Assembly: GCA_037893225.1 (NCBI GenBank)
Contig: JAZGUH010000451.1
Coordinates: 2,374,001 to 2,438,000, forward strand
DNA: 64,000 nucleotides
Reading direction: 5' to 3'
DNA from: Hippasteria phrygiana
Taxonomy: Eukaryota; Echinodermata; Asteroidea; Valvatida; Goniasteridae
Each line of letters begins with the position of its first letter. The first letter of the stretch is position 1. Below, piece by piece: positions 40,809-54,500 of the stretch. Under the pieces are notes generated by a model. It was not told the origin of the DNA. It worked only from the letters and a program-made list of their open reading frames with translations, and did no database searches. The position numbers were made by a program, and so were the translations under genes.

Positions 40809-43615
40809 TTCTTCTTTTAGTTCTGACCAAAATCCCATAGACTTTGTACACGAATTTTCTCCGCGGCACTTTAGGTCTTAAAAAACCTCAGATCTTAACC
40901 AAACTTACCTCAAACATAGACCCTAAGCTGAAATAGTATGTCGAAGAGTGACGTCATGATGACGTCATCACGTGTCACGTGACGTCATCTTAAAGGTGCG
41001 TTTTTCAAGGGCCCATATCTAGAGAACGGTAGGTCCGATTTCCTTCAAACCTGATATGTTGGTAGGCTAGCTCGTGTTATAGATGAAATTTGAGGTGACG
41101 TCAAGATGACGTCATCATACGATTTTATAGTAATTTTTAAGTTTTTGAAATTCAAAGTTTCTTAAAGCCATATCTCATCAACAGAACATGCTAAATTCAA
41201 AATTCTTTTTGTAATAGCTTTGTTAGCTCCTATATTCTTTCACATACATTTGAAAAATGTGTGACGTCATCATGACGTCATCAAAAATGTGCATTTCTGA
41301 AACACACATAAGGGTACGTCCGATCGTCATAAAAATTAGTGGGTAGGTAGATAGTGCTACTAGCATGTAAAATCCGAGGTGACGTCATGATGACGTCATC
41401 GGCTGATTTTCTGTGAATTTTTTAGTTCTATCCCAAATCCCATAGACTTTGTACACGAATTTTGTAAGTGGCACTTTGGTCACTAAACAACCTCGGATCT
41501 TAATCAGACTTAACACAAACATAGACCCTCAGCTGAAAATGTAAGCCGAAACGTGACGTCATGATGACGTCATCACGTGTCATGTGACGTCATCTTAAAT
41601 GTGCATTTTTCTAGGGCCTATATCTAGAGAACGGTAGGTCCGATTGCCTTCAAACCTGGTATGTTGGTATGGTAGCTCGTGTTATAGATGAAAATTAAGG
41701 TGACGTCATGATGACGTCATCATACGATTTTACAGTAATATTAAAGTTTTTGAACTTCAAAGTTTCTTAAAGCCATATCTCACCAACAGAACATGCTAAA
41801 TTCAAAATTCTTTTTGTAATAGCTTTGTTAGCTCCTATATTCTTTCACATACATTTGAAAAATGTGTGACGTCATCATGACGTCATCAAAAATGTGCATT
41901 TCTGAAACACACATAAGGGTACGTCCGATCGTCATAAAAATTGGTGGGTAGGTAGATAGTGCCACTAGCATGCAAAATCCGAAGTGACGTCATGATGACG
42001 TCATCGACTGATTTTTTATGAATTTGTAAATGTTTCAAATTTCATTGTACTCTTAAAATTTTGCACTTCTTCAAATGCCATGAACTTCAAACTTGGCATA
42101 TGCATTGACTATCTACTCGAGATGGGTGCCGAATCATGACGTCATGATGACGTCATCACATGTCACGTGACGTCATCTTAAATTTGCATTTTTGAAGGCC
42201 CTATATCTATTTTTTTTCTGCTTCTTATTTTAGTTCTATCCCAAATCCCATAGACTTTGTGCATAGATTTTCTGATCGGCACTTTTGTCATCAAACAACA
42301 TCGAATCTTAGTCAGAGTTAGCATAGGTATAGACCCTGATGCAAAGTCGTGCCGCGAAGAGTGACGTCATAATGACGTCTTCGTGTGGCATGTAACATGA
42401 ACTTAAAGGTCAAGTTTGGAGTACGAAATGTTAATCATAAAATAATCTCAGATCTTAAACTTAGCAAAGACATAGACCTTCTGATACTTTATGTTAAATA
42501 AAAAAGAAAAAAAGGAAAAGCCATGCGTATGTTTACAACAGACGCACATTTTTTGGCGTTTCCGCTACAGCAGGAAAGCCTTTGTTTTTGTTCTGTTCGC
42601 GCGATTGTGTAGTTTAGTACACTTTCGCCCAGGCATGAACACAATCTACTTGAAAATTGTTCGTTTTGCCACATTCAGAACAAAGGGCCACGTCGAAGAA
42701 CATCTGCAGGGGTTTTTTGGAGTGAAATCGTTAGCTAAGAGGTAACAAAATACGTGATTGCGCAATACCCAGCTTTACACGGATATATAGCTGGTGGGAG
42801 AGTAGTTGACCGAGCCAAAACGTGACACAACGTAAGAAAATCGTATTTTCCGCCTTAAAAAACCTTTCCAAATCACAAAAGCACGTGTCATTGGGATTCA
42901 GAGAAGTCTACTTTAGTAACAAAAAAAGGCTTTTGGAATAATCAAATACTCCAGAAGCTAACATGAACACAATTAATACAGAAATCCTAAACTACACAAT
43001 ACCCACTATTTTGGTTTCTTCTTAAACACGAATTTTGTCTGCGGCACTTTGGTCACTAAACAACATCAGATCTTAAGCAAACTTAACCCAAACATAGACC
43101 CTAATCTGAAATTGTGTGCCGAAGAGTGATGTCACGATGACGTCATTATGTGTTACGTGATGTCATCTTAAAGGCTCATTTTTCAAGGGCCCATATCAAG
43201 AGAACCGTAAGTCCAATTGCATTCAAACCTGGTATGTTGGCTAAACAAGTACATGTTATAAATCAAAATTGAGGTGACGTCATAATGACGTCATCATCTG
43301 ATTTTTATGGTAATTTCAAAATTTTAACGTTAAAGATTCTTAAAACCACATCTCATCAACAGAACATGTTCAATTCAAAATTCCTTTTGTAATAGCTTTG
43401 TTAGCTCGTACATTCTTTTATATAAATGCGAAAAATTACTGAAGTCATAATGACGTCATTAAAGGCATGATTTCTTGAAAGACATATGGATAGACCATGT
43501 CTAATCGTCACGAAACTTGGTGGTTAGGTAGATTTGTCACTAGTTTACAAAATTCGAAGTGACATCATAAAAACATATGGAAAAGCCCTATGTTCTTAAA
43601 AACATAGACCTCTAG
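40809..43615 (+). repeat. Satellite unit A (2 monomers plus tail)
   Basis: Head near 40809, monomer starts at 40819 and 41424, tail with a diverged monomer (AGTTCT at 42232), a single-copy-like segment 42400-43020 and a last diverged monomer. It ends CTAG at 43612-43615. A degenerate copy of the hairpin unit lies at 42555-42600 (GGCGTTTCCGCTACAGCAGG). Confidence 0.85.
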
Positions 43616-46600
43616 TTTTTTTCTTCTTCTTCTTCTTTTAGTTCTGACCAAAAGCCCATAGACTTTGTACACGAATTTTCTCCGCGGCACTTTAGGTCTT
43701 AAAAAACTTCAGATCTTAACCAAACTTACCTCAAACATAGACCCTAAGCTGAAATAGTATGTCGAAGAGTGACGTCATGATGACGTCATCACGTGTCACG
43801 TGACGTCATCTTAAATGTGCGTTTTTCAAGGGCCCATATCTAGAGAACGGTAGGTCCGATTTCCTTCAAACCTGATATGTTGGTAGGCTAGCTCGTGTTA
43901 TAGATGAAATTTGAGGTGACGTCAAGATGACGTCATCATACGATTTTATAGTAATTTTTAAGTTTTTGAAATTCAAAGTTTCTTAAAGCCATATCTCATC
44001 AACAGAACATGCTAAATTCAAAATTCTTTTTGTAATAGCTTTGTTAGCTCCTATATTCTTTCACATACATTTGAAAAATGTGTGACGTCATCATGACGTC
44101 ATCAAAAATGTGCATTTCTGAAACACACATAAGGGTACGTCCGATCGTCATAAAAATTAGTGGGTAGGTAGATAGTGCTACTAGCATGTAAAATCCGAGG
44201 TGACGTCATGATGACGTCATCGGCTGATTTTCTGTGAATTTTTTAGTTCTATCCCAAATCCCATAGACTTTGTACACGAATTTTGTAAGTGGCACTTTGG
44301 TCACTAAACAACCTCGGATCTTAATCAGACTTAACACAAACATAGACCCTCAGCTGAAAATGTAAGCCGAAACGTGACGTCATGATGACGTCATCACGTG
44401 TCATGTGACGTCATCTTAAATGTGCATTTTTCTAGGGCCTATATCTAGAGAACGGTAGGTCCGATTGCCTTCAAACCTGGTATGTTGGTATGGTAGCTCG
44501 TGTTATAGATGAAAATTAAGGTGACGTCATGATGACGTCATCATACGATTTTACAGTAATATTAAAGTTTTTGAACTTCAAAGTTTCTTAAAGCCATATC
44601 TCACCAACAGAACATGCTAAATTCAAAATTCTTTTTGTAATAGCTTTGTTAGCTCCTATATTCTTTCACATACATTTGAAAAATGTGTGACGTCATCATG
44701 ACGTCATCAAAAATGTGCATTTCTGAAACACACATAAGGGTACGTCCGATCGTCATAACAATTAGTGGGTAGGTAGATAGTGCTAATAGCATGTAAAATC
44801 CGAGGTGACGTCATGATGACGTCATCGGCTGATTTTCTGTGAATTTTTTAGTTCTATCCCAAATCCCATGGACTTTGTACACGAATTTTGTAAGTGGCAC
44901 TTTGGTCACTAAACAACCTCGGATCTTAATCAGACTTAACACAAACATAGACCCTCAGCTGAAAATGTAAGCCGAAACGTGACGTCATGATGACGTCATC
45001 ACGTGTCATGTGACGTCATCTTAAATGTGCATTTTTCTAGGGCCTATATCTAGAGAACGGTATGTCCGATTGCCTTCAAACCTGGTATGTTGGTATGGTA
45101 GCTCGTGTTATAGATGAAAATTAAGGTGACGTCATGATCACGTCATCATACGATTTTACAGTAATATTAAAGTTTTTGAACTTCAAAGTTTCTTAAAGCC
45201 ATATCTCACCAACAGAACATGCTAAATTCAAAATTCTTTTTGTAATAGCTTTGTTAGCTCCTATATTCTTTCACATACATTTGAAAAATGTGTGACGTCA
45301 TCATGACGTCATCAAAAATGTGCATTTCTGAAACACACATAAGGGTACGTCCGATCGTCATAACAATTAGTGGGTAGGTAGATAGTGCTAATAGCATGTA
45401 AAATCCGAGGTGACGTCATGATGACGTCATCGGCTGATTTTCTGTGAATTTTTTAGTTCTATCCCAAATCCCATGGACTTTGTACACGAATTTTGTAAGT
45501 GGCACTTTGGTCACTAAACAACCTCGGATCTTAATCAGACTTAACACAAACATAGACCCTAAGCTGAAAATGTAAGCCGAAACGTGACGTCATGATGACG
45601 TCATCACGTGTCATGTGACGTCATCTTAAATGTGCATTTTTCAAGAGCCTATATCTAGAGAACGGTAGGTCCGATTGCCTTCAAACCTGGTATGTTGGTA
45701 TGGTAGCTCGTGTTATAGATGAAAATTAAGGTGACGTCATGATGACGTCATCATACGATTTTACAGTAATATTAAAGTTTTTCAACTTCAAAGTTTCTTA
45801 AAGCCATATCTCACCAACAGAACATGCTAAATTCAAAATTCTTTTTGTAATAGCTTTGTTAGCTCCTATATTCTTTCACATACGTTTGAAAAATGTGTGA
45901 CGTCATCATGACGTCATCAAAAATGTGCATTTCTGAAACACACATAAGGGTACGTCCGATCGTCATAAAAATTGGTGGGTAGGTAGATAGTGCCACTAGC
46001 ATGCAAAATCCGAAGTGACGTCATGATGACGTCATCGACTGATTTTTTATGAATTTGTAAATGTTTCAAATTTCATTGTACTCTTAAAATTTTGCACTTC
46101 TTCAAATGCCATGAACTTCAAACTTGGCATATGCATTGACTATCTACTCGAGATGGGTGCCGAATCATGACGTCATGATGACGTCATCACATGTCACGTG
46201 ACGTCATCTTAAATTTGCATTTTTGAAGGCCCTATATCTATTTTTTTTCTGCTTCTTATTTTAGTTCTATCCCAAATCCCATAGACTTTGTGCATAGATT
46301 TTCTGATCGGCACTTTTGTCATCAAACAACATCGAATCTTAGTCAGAGTTAGCATAGGTATAGACCCTGATGCAAAGTCGTGCCGCGAAGAGTGACGTCA
46401 TAATGACGTCTTCGTGTGGCATGTAACATGAACTTAAAGGTCAAGTTCGGAGTACGAAATGTTAATCATAAAATAATCTCAGATCTTAAACTTAGCAAAG
46501 ACATAGACCTTCTGATACTTTATGTTAAATAAAAAAGAAAAAAAGGAAAAGCCATGCGTATGTTTACAACAGACGCACATTTTTTGGCGTTTCCGCTACA

Positions 46601-47646
46601 GCAGGAAAGCCTTTGTTTTTGTTCTGTTCGCGCGATTGTGTAGTTTAGTACACTTTCGCCCAGGCATGAACACAATCTACTTGAAAATTGTTCGTTTTGC
46701 CACATTCAGAACAAAGGGCCACGTCGAAGAACATCTGCAGGGTTTTTTTGGAGTGAAATCGTTAGCTAAGAGGTAACAAAATACGTGATTGCGCAATACC
46801 CAGCTTTACACGGATATATAGCTGGTGGGAGAGTAGTTGACCGAGCCAAAACGTGACACAACGTAAGAAAATCGTATTTTCCGCCTTAAAAAACCTTTCC
46901 AAATCACAAAAGCACGTGTCATTGGGATTCAGAGAAGTCTACTTTAGTAACAAAAAAAGGCTTTTGGAATAATCAAATACTCCAGAAGCTAACATGAACA
47001 CAATTAATACAGAAATCCTAAACTACACAATACCCACTATTTTGGTTTCTTCTTAAACACGAATTTTGTCTGCGGCACTTTGGTCACTAAACAACATCAG
47101 ATCTTAAGCAAACTTAACCCAAACATAGACCCTAATCTGAAATTGTGTGCCGAAGAGTGATGTCACGATGACGTCATTATGTGTTACGTGATGTCATCTT
47201 AAAGGCTCATTTTTCAAGGGCCCATATCAAGAGAACCGTAAGTCCAATTGCATTCAAACCTGGTATGTTGGCTAAACAAGTACATGTTATAAATCAAAAT
47301 TGAGGTGACGTCATAATGACGTCATCATCTGATTTTTATGGTAATTTCAAAATTTTAACGTTAAAGATTCTTAAAACCACATCTCATTAACAGAACATGT
47401 TCAATTCAAAATTCCTTTTGTAATAGCTTTGTTAGCTCGTACATTCTTTTATATAAATGCGAAAAATTACTGAAGTCATAATGACGTCATTAAAGGCATG
47501 ATTTCTTGAAAGACATATGGATAGACCATGTCTAATCGTCACGAAACTTGGTGGTTAGGTAGATTTGTCACTAGTTTACAAAATTCGAAGTGACATCATA
47601 AAAACATATGGAAAAGCCCTATGTTCTTAAAAACATAGACCTCTAG
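43616..47646 (+). repeat. Satellite unit B (4 monomers plus tail)
   Basis: Monomer starts 43640, 44245, 44850, 45455; tail monomer at 46263. It begins directly after the CTAG of unit A with TTTTTTTCTTCTTC and has no hairpin minisatellite. It ends CTAG at 47643-47646. Adjacent monomers are nearly identical. Confidence 0.85.
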
Positions 47647-50600
47647 TTTTTTTGGCTTTTCCGACACTCCGTCGGAAAAGGCCTTGTTTTTGTTCTGATT
47701 TTTTTTTTTTTTCTGCTTCTTCTTCTTCCTCTTTTAGTTCTGACCAAAATCCCATAGACTTTGTACACGAATTTTCTCGGCGGCACTTTAGGTCTTAAAA
47801 AACTTCAGATCTTAACCAAACTTACCTCAAACATAGACCCTAAGCTGAAATAGTATGTCGAAGAGTGACGTCATGATGACGTCATCACGTGTCACGTGAC
47901 GTCATCTTAAAGGTGCGTTTTTCAAGGGCCCATATCTAGAGAACGGTAGGTCCGATTTCCTTCAAACCTGATATGTTGGTAGGCTAGCTCGTGTTACAGA
48001 TGAAATTTGAGGTGACGTCAAGATGACGTCATCATACGATTTTATAGTAATTTTTAAGTTTTTGAAATTCAAAGTTTCTTAAAGCCATATCTCACCAACA
48101 GAACATGCTAAATTCAAAATTCTTTTTGTAATAGCTTTGTTAGCTCCTATATTCTTTCACATACATTTGAAAAATGTGTGACGTCATCATGACGTCATCA
48201 AAAATGTGCATTTCTGAAACACACATAAGGGTACGTCCGATCGTCATAAAAATTAGTGGGTAGGTAGATAGTGCTACTAGCATGTAAAATCCGAGGTGAC
48301 GTCATGATGACGTCATCGGCTGATTTTCTGTGAATTTTTTAGTTCTATCCCAAATCCCATAGACTTTGTACACGAATTTTGTAAGTGGCACTTTGGTCAC
48401 TAAACAACCTCGGATCTTAATCAGACTTAACACAAACATAGACCCTCAGCTGAAAATGTAAGCCGAAACGTGACGTCATGATGACGTCATCACGTGTCAT
48501 GTGACGTCATCTTAAATGTGCATTTTTCAAGGGCCTATATCTAGAGAACGGTAGGTCCGATTGCCTTCAAACCTGGTATGTTATGGGAGCTCGTGTTATA
48601 GATGAAAATTAAGGTGACGTCATGATGACGTCATCATACGATTTTACAGTAATATTAAAGTTTTTCAACTTCAAAGTTTCTTAAAGCCATATCTCACCAA
48701 CAGAACATGCTAAATTCAAAATTCTTTTTGTAATAGCTTTGTTAGCTCCTATATTCTTTCACATACATTTGCAAAATGTGTGACGTCATCATGACGTCAT
48801 CAAAAATGTGCATTTCTGAAACACAGATAAGGGTACGTCCGATCGTCATAAAAATTAGTGGGTAGGTAGATAGTGCTACTAGCATGTAAAATCCGAGGTG
48901 ACGTCATGATGACGTCATCGGCTGATTTTCTGTGAATTTTTTAGTTCTATCCCAAATCCCATAGACTTTGTACACGAATTTTGTAAGTGGCACTTTGGTC
49001 ACTAAACAACCTCGGATCTTAATCAGACTTAACACAAACATAGACCCTCAGCTGAAAATGTAAGCCGAAACGTGACGTCATGATGACGTCATCACGTGTC
49101 TTGTGACGTCATCTTAAATGTGCATTTTTCTAGGGCCTATATCTAGAGAACGGTAGGTCCGATTGCCATCAAACCTGGTATGTTGGTATGGTAGCTCGTG
49201 TTATAGATGAAAATTAAGGTGACGTCATGATCACGTCATCATACGATTTTACAGTAATATTAAAGTTTTTGAACTTCAAAGTTTCTTAAAGCCATATCTC
49301 ACCAACAGAACATGCTAAATTCAAAATTCTTTTTGTAATAGCTTTGTTAGCTCCTATATTCTTTCACATACATTTGAAAAATGTGTGACGTCATCATGAC
49401 GTCATCAAAAATGTGCATTTCTGAAACACACATAAGGGTACGTCCGATCGTCATAACAATTAGTGGGTAGGTAGATAGTGCTAATAGCATGTTAAATCCG
49501 AGGTGACGTCATGATGACGTCATCGGCTGATTTTCTGTGAATTTTTTAGTTCTATCCCAAATCCCATGGACTTTGTACACGAATTTTGTAAGTGGCACTT
49601 TGGTCACTAAACAACCTCGGATCTTAATCAGACTTAACACAAACATAGACCCTAAGCTGAAAATGTAAGCCGAAACGTGACGTCATGATGACGTCATCAC
49701 GTGTCATGTGACGTCATCTTAAATGTGCATTTTTCAAGAGCCTATATCTAGAGAACGGTAGGTCCGATTGCCTTCAAACCTGGTATGTTGGTATGGTAGC
49801 TCGTGTTATAGATGAAAATTAAGGTGACGTCATGATGACGTCATCATACGATTTTACAGTAATATTAAAGTTTTTCAACTTCAAAGTTTCTTAAAGCCAT
49901 ATCTCACCAACAGAACATGCTAAATTCAAAATTCTTTTTGTAATAGCTTTGTTAGCTCCTATATTCTTTCACATACATTTGAAAAATGTGTGACGTCATC
50001 ATGACGTCATCAAAAATGTGCATTTCTGAAACACACATAAGGGTACGTCCGATCGTCATAAAAATTGGTGGGTAGGTAGATAGTGCCACTAGCATGCAAA
50101 ATCCGAAGTGACGTCATGATGACGTCATCGACTGATTTTTTATGAATTTGTAAATGTTTCAAATTTCATTGTACTCTTAAAATTTTGCACTTCTTCAAAT
50201 GCCATGAACTTCAAACTTGGCATATGCATTGACTATCTACTCGAGATGGGTGCCGAATCATGACGTCATGATGACGTCATCACATGTCACGTGACGTCAT
50301 CTTAAATTTGCATTTTTGAAGGCCCTATATCTATTTTTTTTCTGCTTCTTATTTTAGTTCTATCCCAAATCCCATAGACTTTGTGCATAGATTTTCTGAT
50401 CGGCACTTTTGTCATCAAACAACATCGAATCTTAGTCAGAGTTAGCATAGGTATAGACCCTGATGCAAAGTCGTGCCGCGAAGAGTGACGTCATAATGAC
50501 GTCTTCGTGTGGCATGTAACATGAACTTAAAGGTCAAGTTCGGAGTACGAAATGTTAATCATAAAATAATCTCAGATCTTAAACTTAGCAAAGACATAGA

Positions 50601-51575
50601 CCTTCTGATACTTTATGTTAAATAAAAAAGAAAAAAAGGAAAAGCCATGCGTATGTTTACAACAGACGCACATTTTTTGGCGTTTCCGCTACAGCAGGAA
50701 AGCCTTTGTTTTTGTTATGTTCGCGCGATTGTGTAGTTTAGTACACTTTCGCCCAGGCATGAACACAATCTACTTGAAAATTGTTCGTTTTGCCACATTC
50801 AGAACAAAGGGCCACGTCGAAGAACATCTGCAGGGGTTTTTTGGAGTGAAATCGTTAGCTAAGAGGTAACAAAATACGTGATTGCGCAATACCCAGCTTT
50901 ACACGGATATATAGCTGGTGGGAGAGTAGTTGACCGAGCCAAAACGTGACACAACGTAAGAAAATCGTATTTTCCGCCTTAAAAAACCTTTCCAAATCAC
51001 AAAAGCACGTGTCATTGGGATTCAGAGAAGTCTACTTTAGTAACAAAAAAAAGGCTTTTGGAATAATCAAATACTCCAGAAGCTAACATGAACACAATTA
51101 ATACAGAAATCCTAAACTACACAATACCCACTATTTTGGTTTCTTCTTAAACACGAATTTTGTCTGCGGCACTTTGGTCACTAAACAACATCAGATCTTA
51201 AGCAAACTTAACCCAAACATAGACCCTAATCTGAAATTGTGTGCCGAAGAGTGATGTCACGATGACGTCATTATGTGTTACGTGATGTCATCTTAAAGGC
51301 TCATTTTTCAAGGGCCCATATCAAGAGAACCGTAAGTCCAATTGCATTCAAACCTGGTATGTTGGCTAAACAAGTACATGTTATAAATCAAAATTGAGGT
51401 GACGTCATAATGACGTCATCATCTGATTTTTATGGTAATTTCAAAATTTTAACGTTAAAGATTCTTAAAACCACATCTCATTAACAGAACATGTTCAATT
51501 CAAAATTCCTTTTGTAATAGCTTTGTTAGCTCGTACATTCTTTTATATAAATGCGAAAAATTACTGAAGTCATAA
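47647..51575 (+). repeat. Satellite unit C (4 monomers, 3' end truncated)
   Basis: One hairpin copy (47647-47700), then monomer starts 47736, 48341, 48943 and 49548 and tail monomer 50356. The tail stops abruptly at 51575 (GAAGTCATAA) where the hairpin copies of unit D begin. About 250 bp, including the terminal CTCTAG, is missing compared with unit B. Confidence 0.83.
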
Positions 51576-54500
51576 TTTTTGGCTTTTCCGACACTCCGTC
51601 GGAAAAGGCCTTGTTTTTGTTCTGATTTTTGGCTTTTCCGACACTCCGTCGGAAAAGGCCTTGTTTTTGTTCTGATTTTTTTTTTTTTGGCTTTTCCGAC
51701 ACTCCGTCGGAAAAGGCCTTGTTTTTGTTCTGATTTTTGGCTTTTTTCTGCTTCTTCTTCTTCCTCTTTTAGTTCTGACCAAAATCCCATAGACTTTGTA
51801 CACGAATTTTCTCGGCGGCACTTTAGGTCTTAAAAAACTTCAGATCTTAACCAAACTTACCTCAAACATAGACCCTAAGCTGAAATAGTATGTCGAAGAG
51901 TGACGTCATGATGACGTCATCACGTGTCACGTGACGTCATCTTAAAGGTGCGTTTTTCAAGGGCCCATATCTAGAGAACGGTAGGTCCGATTTCCTTCAA
52001 ACCTGATATGTTGGTAGGCTAGCTCGTGTTATAGATGAAATTTGAGGTGACGTCAAGATGACGTCATCATACGATTTTATAGTAATTTTTAAGTTTTTGA
52101 AATTCAAAGTTTCTTAAAGCCATATCTCACCAACAGAACATGCTAAATTCAAAATTCTTTTTGTAATAGCTTTGTTAGCTCCTATATTCTTTCACATACA
52201 TTTGAAAAATGTGTGACGTCATCATGACGTCATCAAAAATGTGCATTTCTGAAACACACATAAGGGTACGTCCGATCGTCATAAAAATTAGTGGGTAGGT
52301 AGATAGTGCTACTAGCATGTAAAATCCGAGGTGACGTCATGATGACGTCATCGGCTGATTTTCTGTGAATTTTTTAGTTCTATCCCAAATCCCATAGACT
52401 TTGTACACGAATTTTGTAAGTGGCACTTTGGTCAATAAACAACCTCGGATCTTAATCAGACTTAACACAAACAGGGACCCTAAGCTGAAAATGTATGCCA
52501 AAACGTGACGTCATGATGACGTCATCACGTGTCATGTGACGTCATCTTAAAGGTGCATTTTGGAAGGGCCCATATCTAGAGAACGGTATGTCCGATTGCC
52601 TTCAAACCAGGTATGTTGGTATGGTAGATCGTGTTATAGATGAAAATTGAGGTGACGTCATGATGACGTCATCATACGATTTTACAGTAATATTAAAGTT
52701 TTTGAACTTCAAAGTTTCTTAAAGCCATATCTCATCAACAGAACATGCTAAATTCAAAATTCTTTTTGTAATAGCTTTGTTAGCTCCTATATTCTTTCAC
52801 ATAAATGTGAAAAATGTGTGACGTCATCATGACGTCATCAAAAATATGCTTTTTTGAAACACATATAAGGGTAGGGACGATCGTTATAAAAATTAGTGTG
52901 CAGGTAGATAGTGCTACTAGCATGTTAAATCCGAGGTGACGTCATGATGACGTCATCGGCTGATTTTCTATGATTATTTTAGTTCTATCCCAAATCCCAT
53001 AGACTTTGTACACGAATTTTGTAAGTGACACTTTGGTCACTAAGCAACATCAGATCTTAATCAGGCTTAACACAAACAGAGACCCTAAGCTGAAAATGTA
53101 TGCCGAAACGTGACGTCATGATGACGTCATCACGTGTCATGTGACGTCATCTTAAAGGTGCATTTTTCAAGGGCCCATATCTAGAGAACGGTAGGTCCGA
53201 TTGCCTTCAAACCAGGTATGTTGGTATGGTAGCTCGTGTTATAGATAAAAATTGAGGTGACGTCATGATGACGTCATCATACAGTTTTACAGTAATATTA
53301 AAGTTTTTGAACTTCAAAGTTTCCTTAAGCCATATCTCATCAACAGAACACGCTAAATTCAAAATTATTTTTGTAATAGCTTTGTTAGCTCCTATATTCT
53401 TTCACATAAATGTGAAAAATGTGTGACGTCATCATGACGTCATCAAAAATATGCTTTTTTGAAACACATATAAGGGTAGGGACGATCGTCATAAAAATTA
53501 GTGTGCAGGTAGATAATGCTACTAGGATGTTAAATCCGAGGTGACGTCATGATGACGTCATCGGCTGATTTTCTATGAATTTTTAGTTCTATCCCAAATC
53601 CCATAGACTTTGTACACGAATTTTGTACGGGACACTTTGGTCACTAAACAACATCAGATCTTAATCAAACTTAACACAAACAGGGACCCTAAGCTGAAAA
53701 TGTATGCCAAAACGTGACGTCATGATGACGTCATCACGTGTCATGTGACGTCATCTTAAAGGTGCATTTTGGAAGGGCCCATATCTAAAGAACGGTAGGT
53801 CCGATTGCCTTCAAACCAGGTATGTTGGTATGGTAGATCGTGTTATAGATGAAAATTGAGGTGACGTCATGATGACGTCATCATACGATTTTACAGTAAT
53901 ATTAAAGTTTTTGAACTTCAAAGTTTCTTAAAGCCATATCTCATCAACAGAACATGCTAAATTCAAAATTCTTTTTGTAATAGCTTTGTTAGCTCCTATA
54001 TTCTTTCACATAAATGTGAAAAATGTGTGACGTCATCATGACGTCATCAAAAATATGCTTTTTTGAAACACATATAAGGGTAGGGACGATCGTCATAAAA
54101 ATTAGTGTGCAGGTAGATAATGCTACTAGGATGTTAAATCCGAGGTGACGTCATGATGACGTCATCGGCTGATTTTCTATGAATTTTTAGTTCTATCCCA
54201 AATCCCATAGACTTTGTACACGAATTTTGTACGGGACACTTTGGTCACTAAACAACATCAGATCTTAATCAAACTTAACACAAACAGGGACCCTAAGCTG
54301 AAAATGTATGCCAAAACGTGACGTCATGATGACGTCATCACGTGTCATGTGACGTCATCTTAAAGGTGCATTTTGGAAGGGCCCATATCTAGAGAACGGT
54401 AGGTCCGATTGCCTTCAAACCAGGTATGTTGGTATGGTAGATCGTGTTATAGATGAAAATTGAGGTGACGTCATGATGACGTCATCATACGATTTTACAG

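Noticed and set aside
40434..40869. Lys/Gln/Ser-rich open frames over the hairpin minisatellite (also 51500-51821)
   Set aside because: Direct translation of the 50-bp hairpin units in several phases; no start context or conserved protein.
42491..42745. An 84-codon plus-strand open frame repeated at 46522, 50615 and 59697
   Set aside because: The copies lie in recently amplified satellite tails and are nearly identical at DNA level, so conservation says nothing about coding. It is disrupted in unit D, and its composition follows the A/T-rich repeat.
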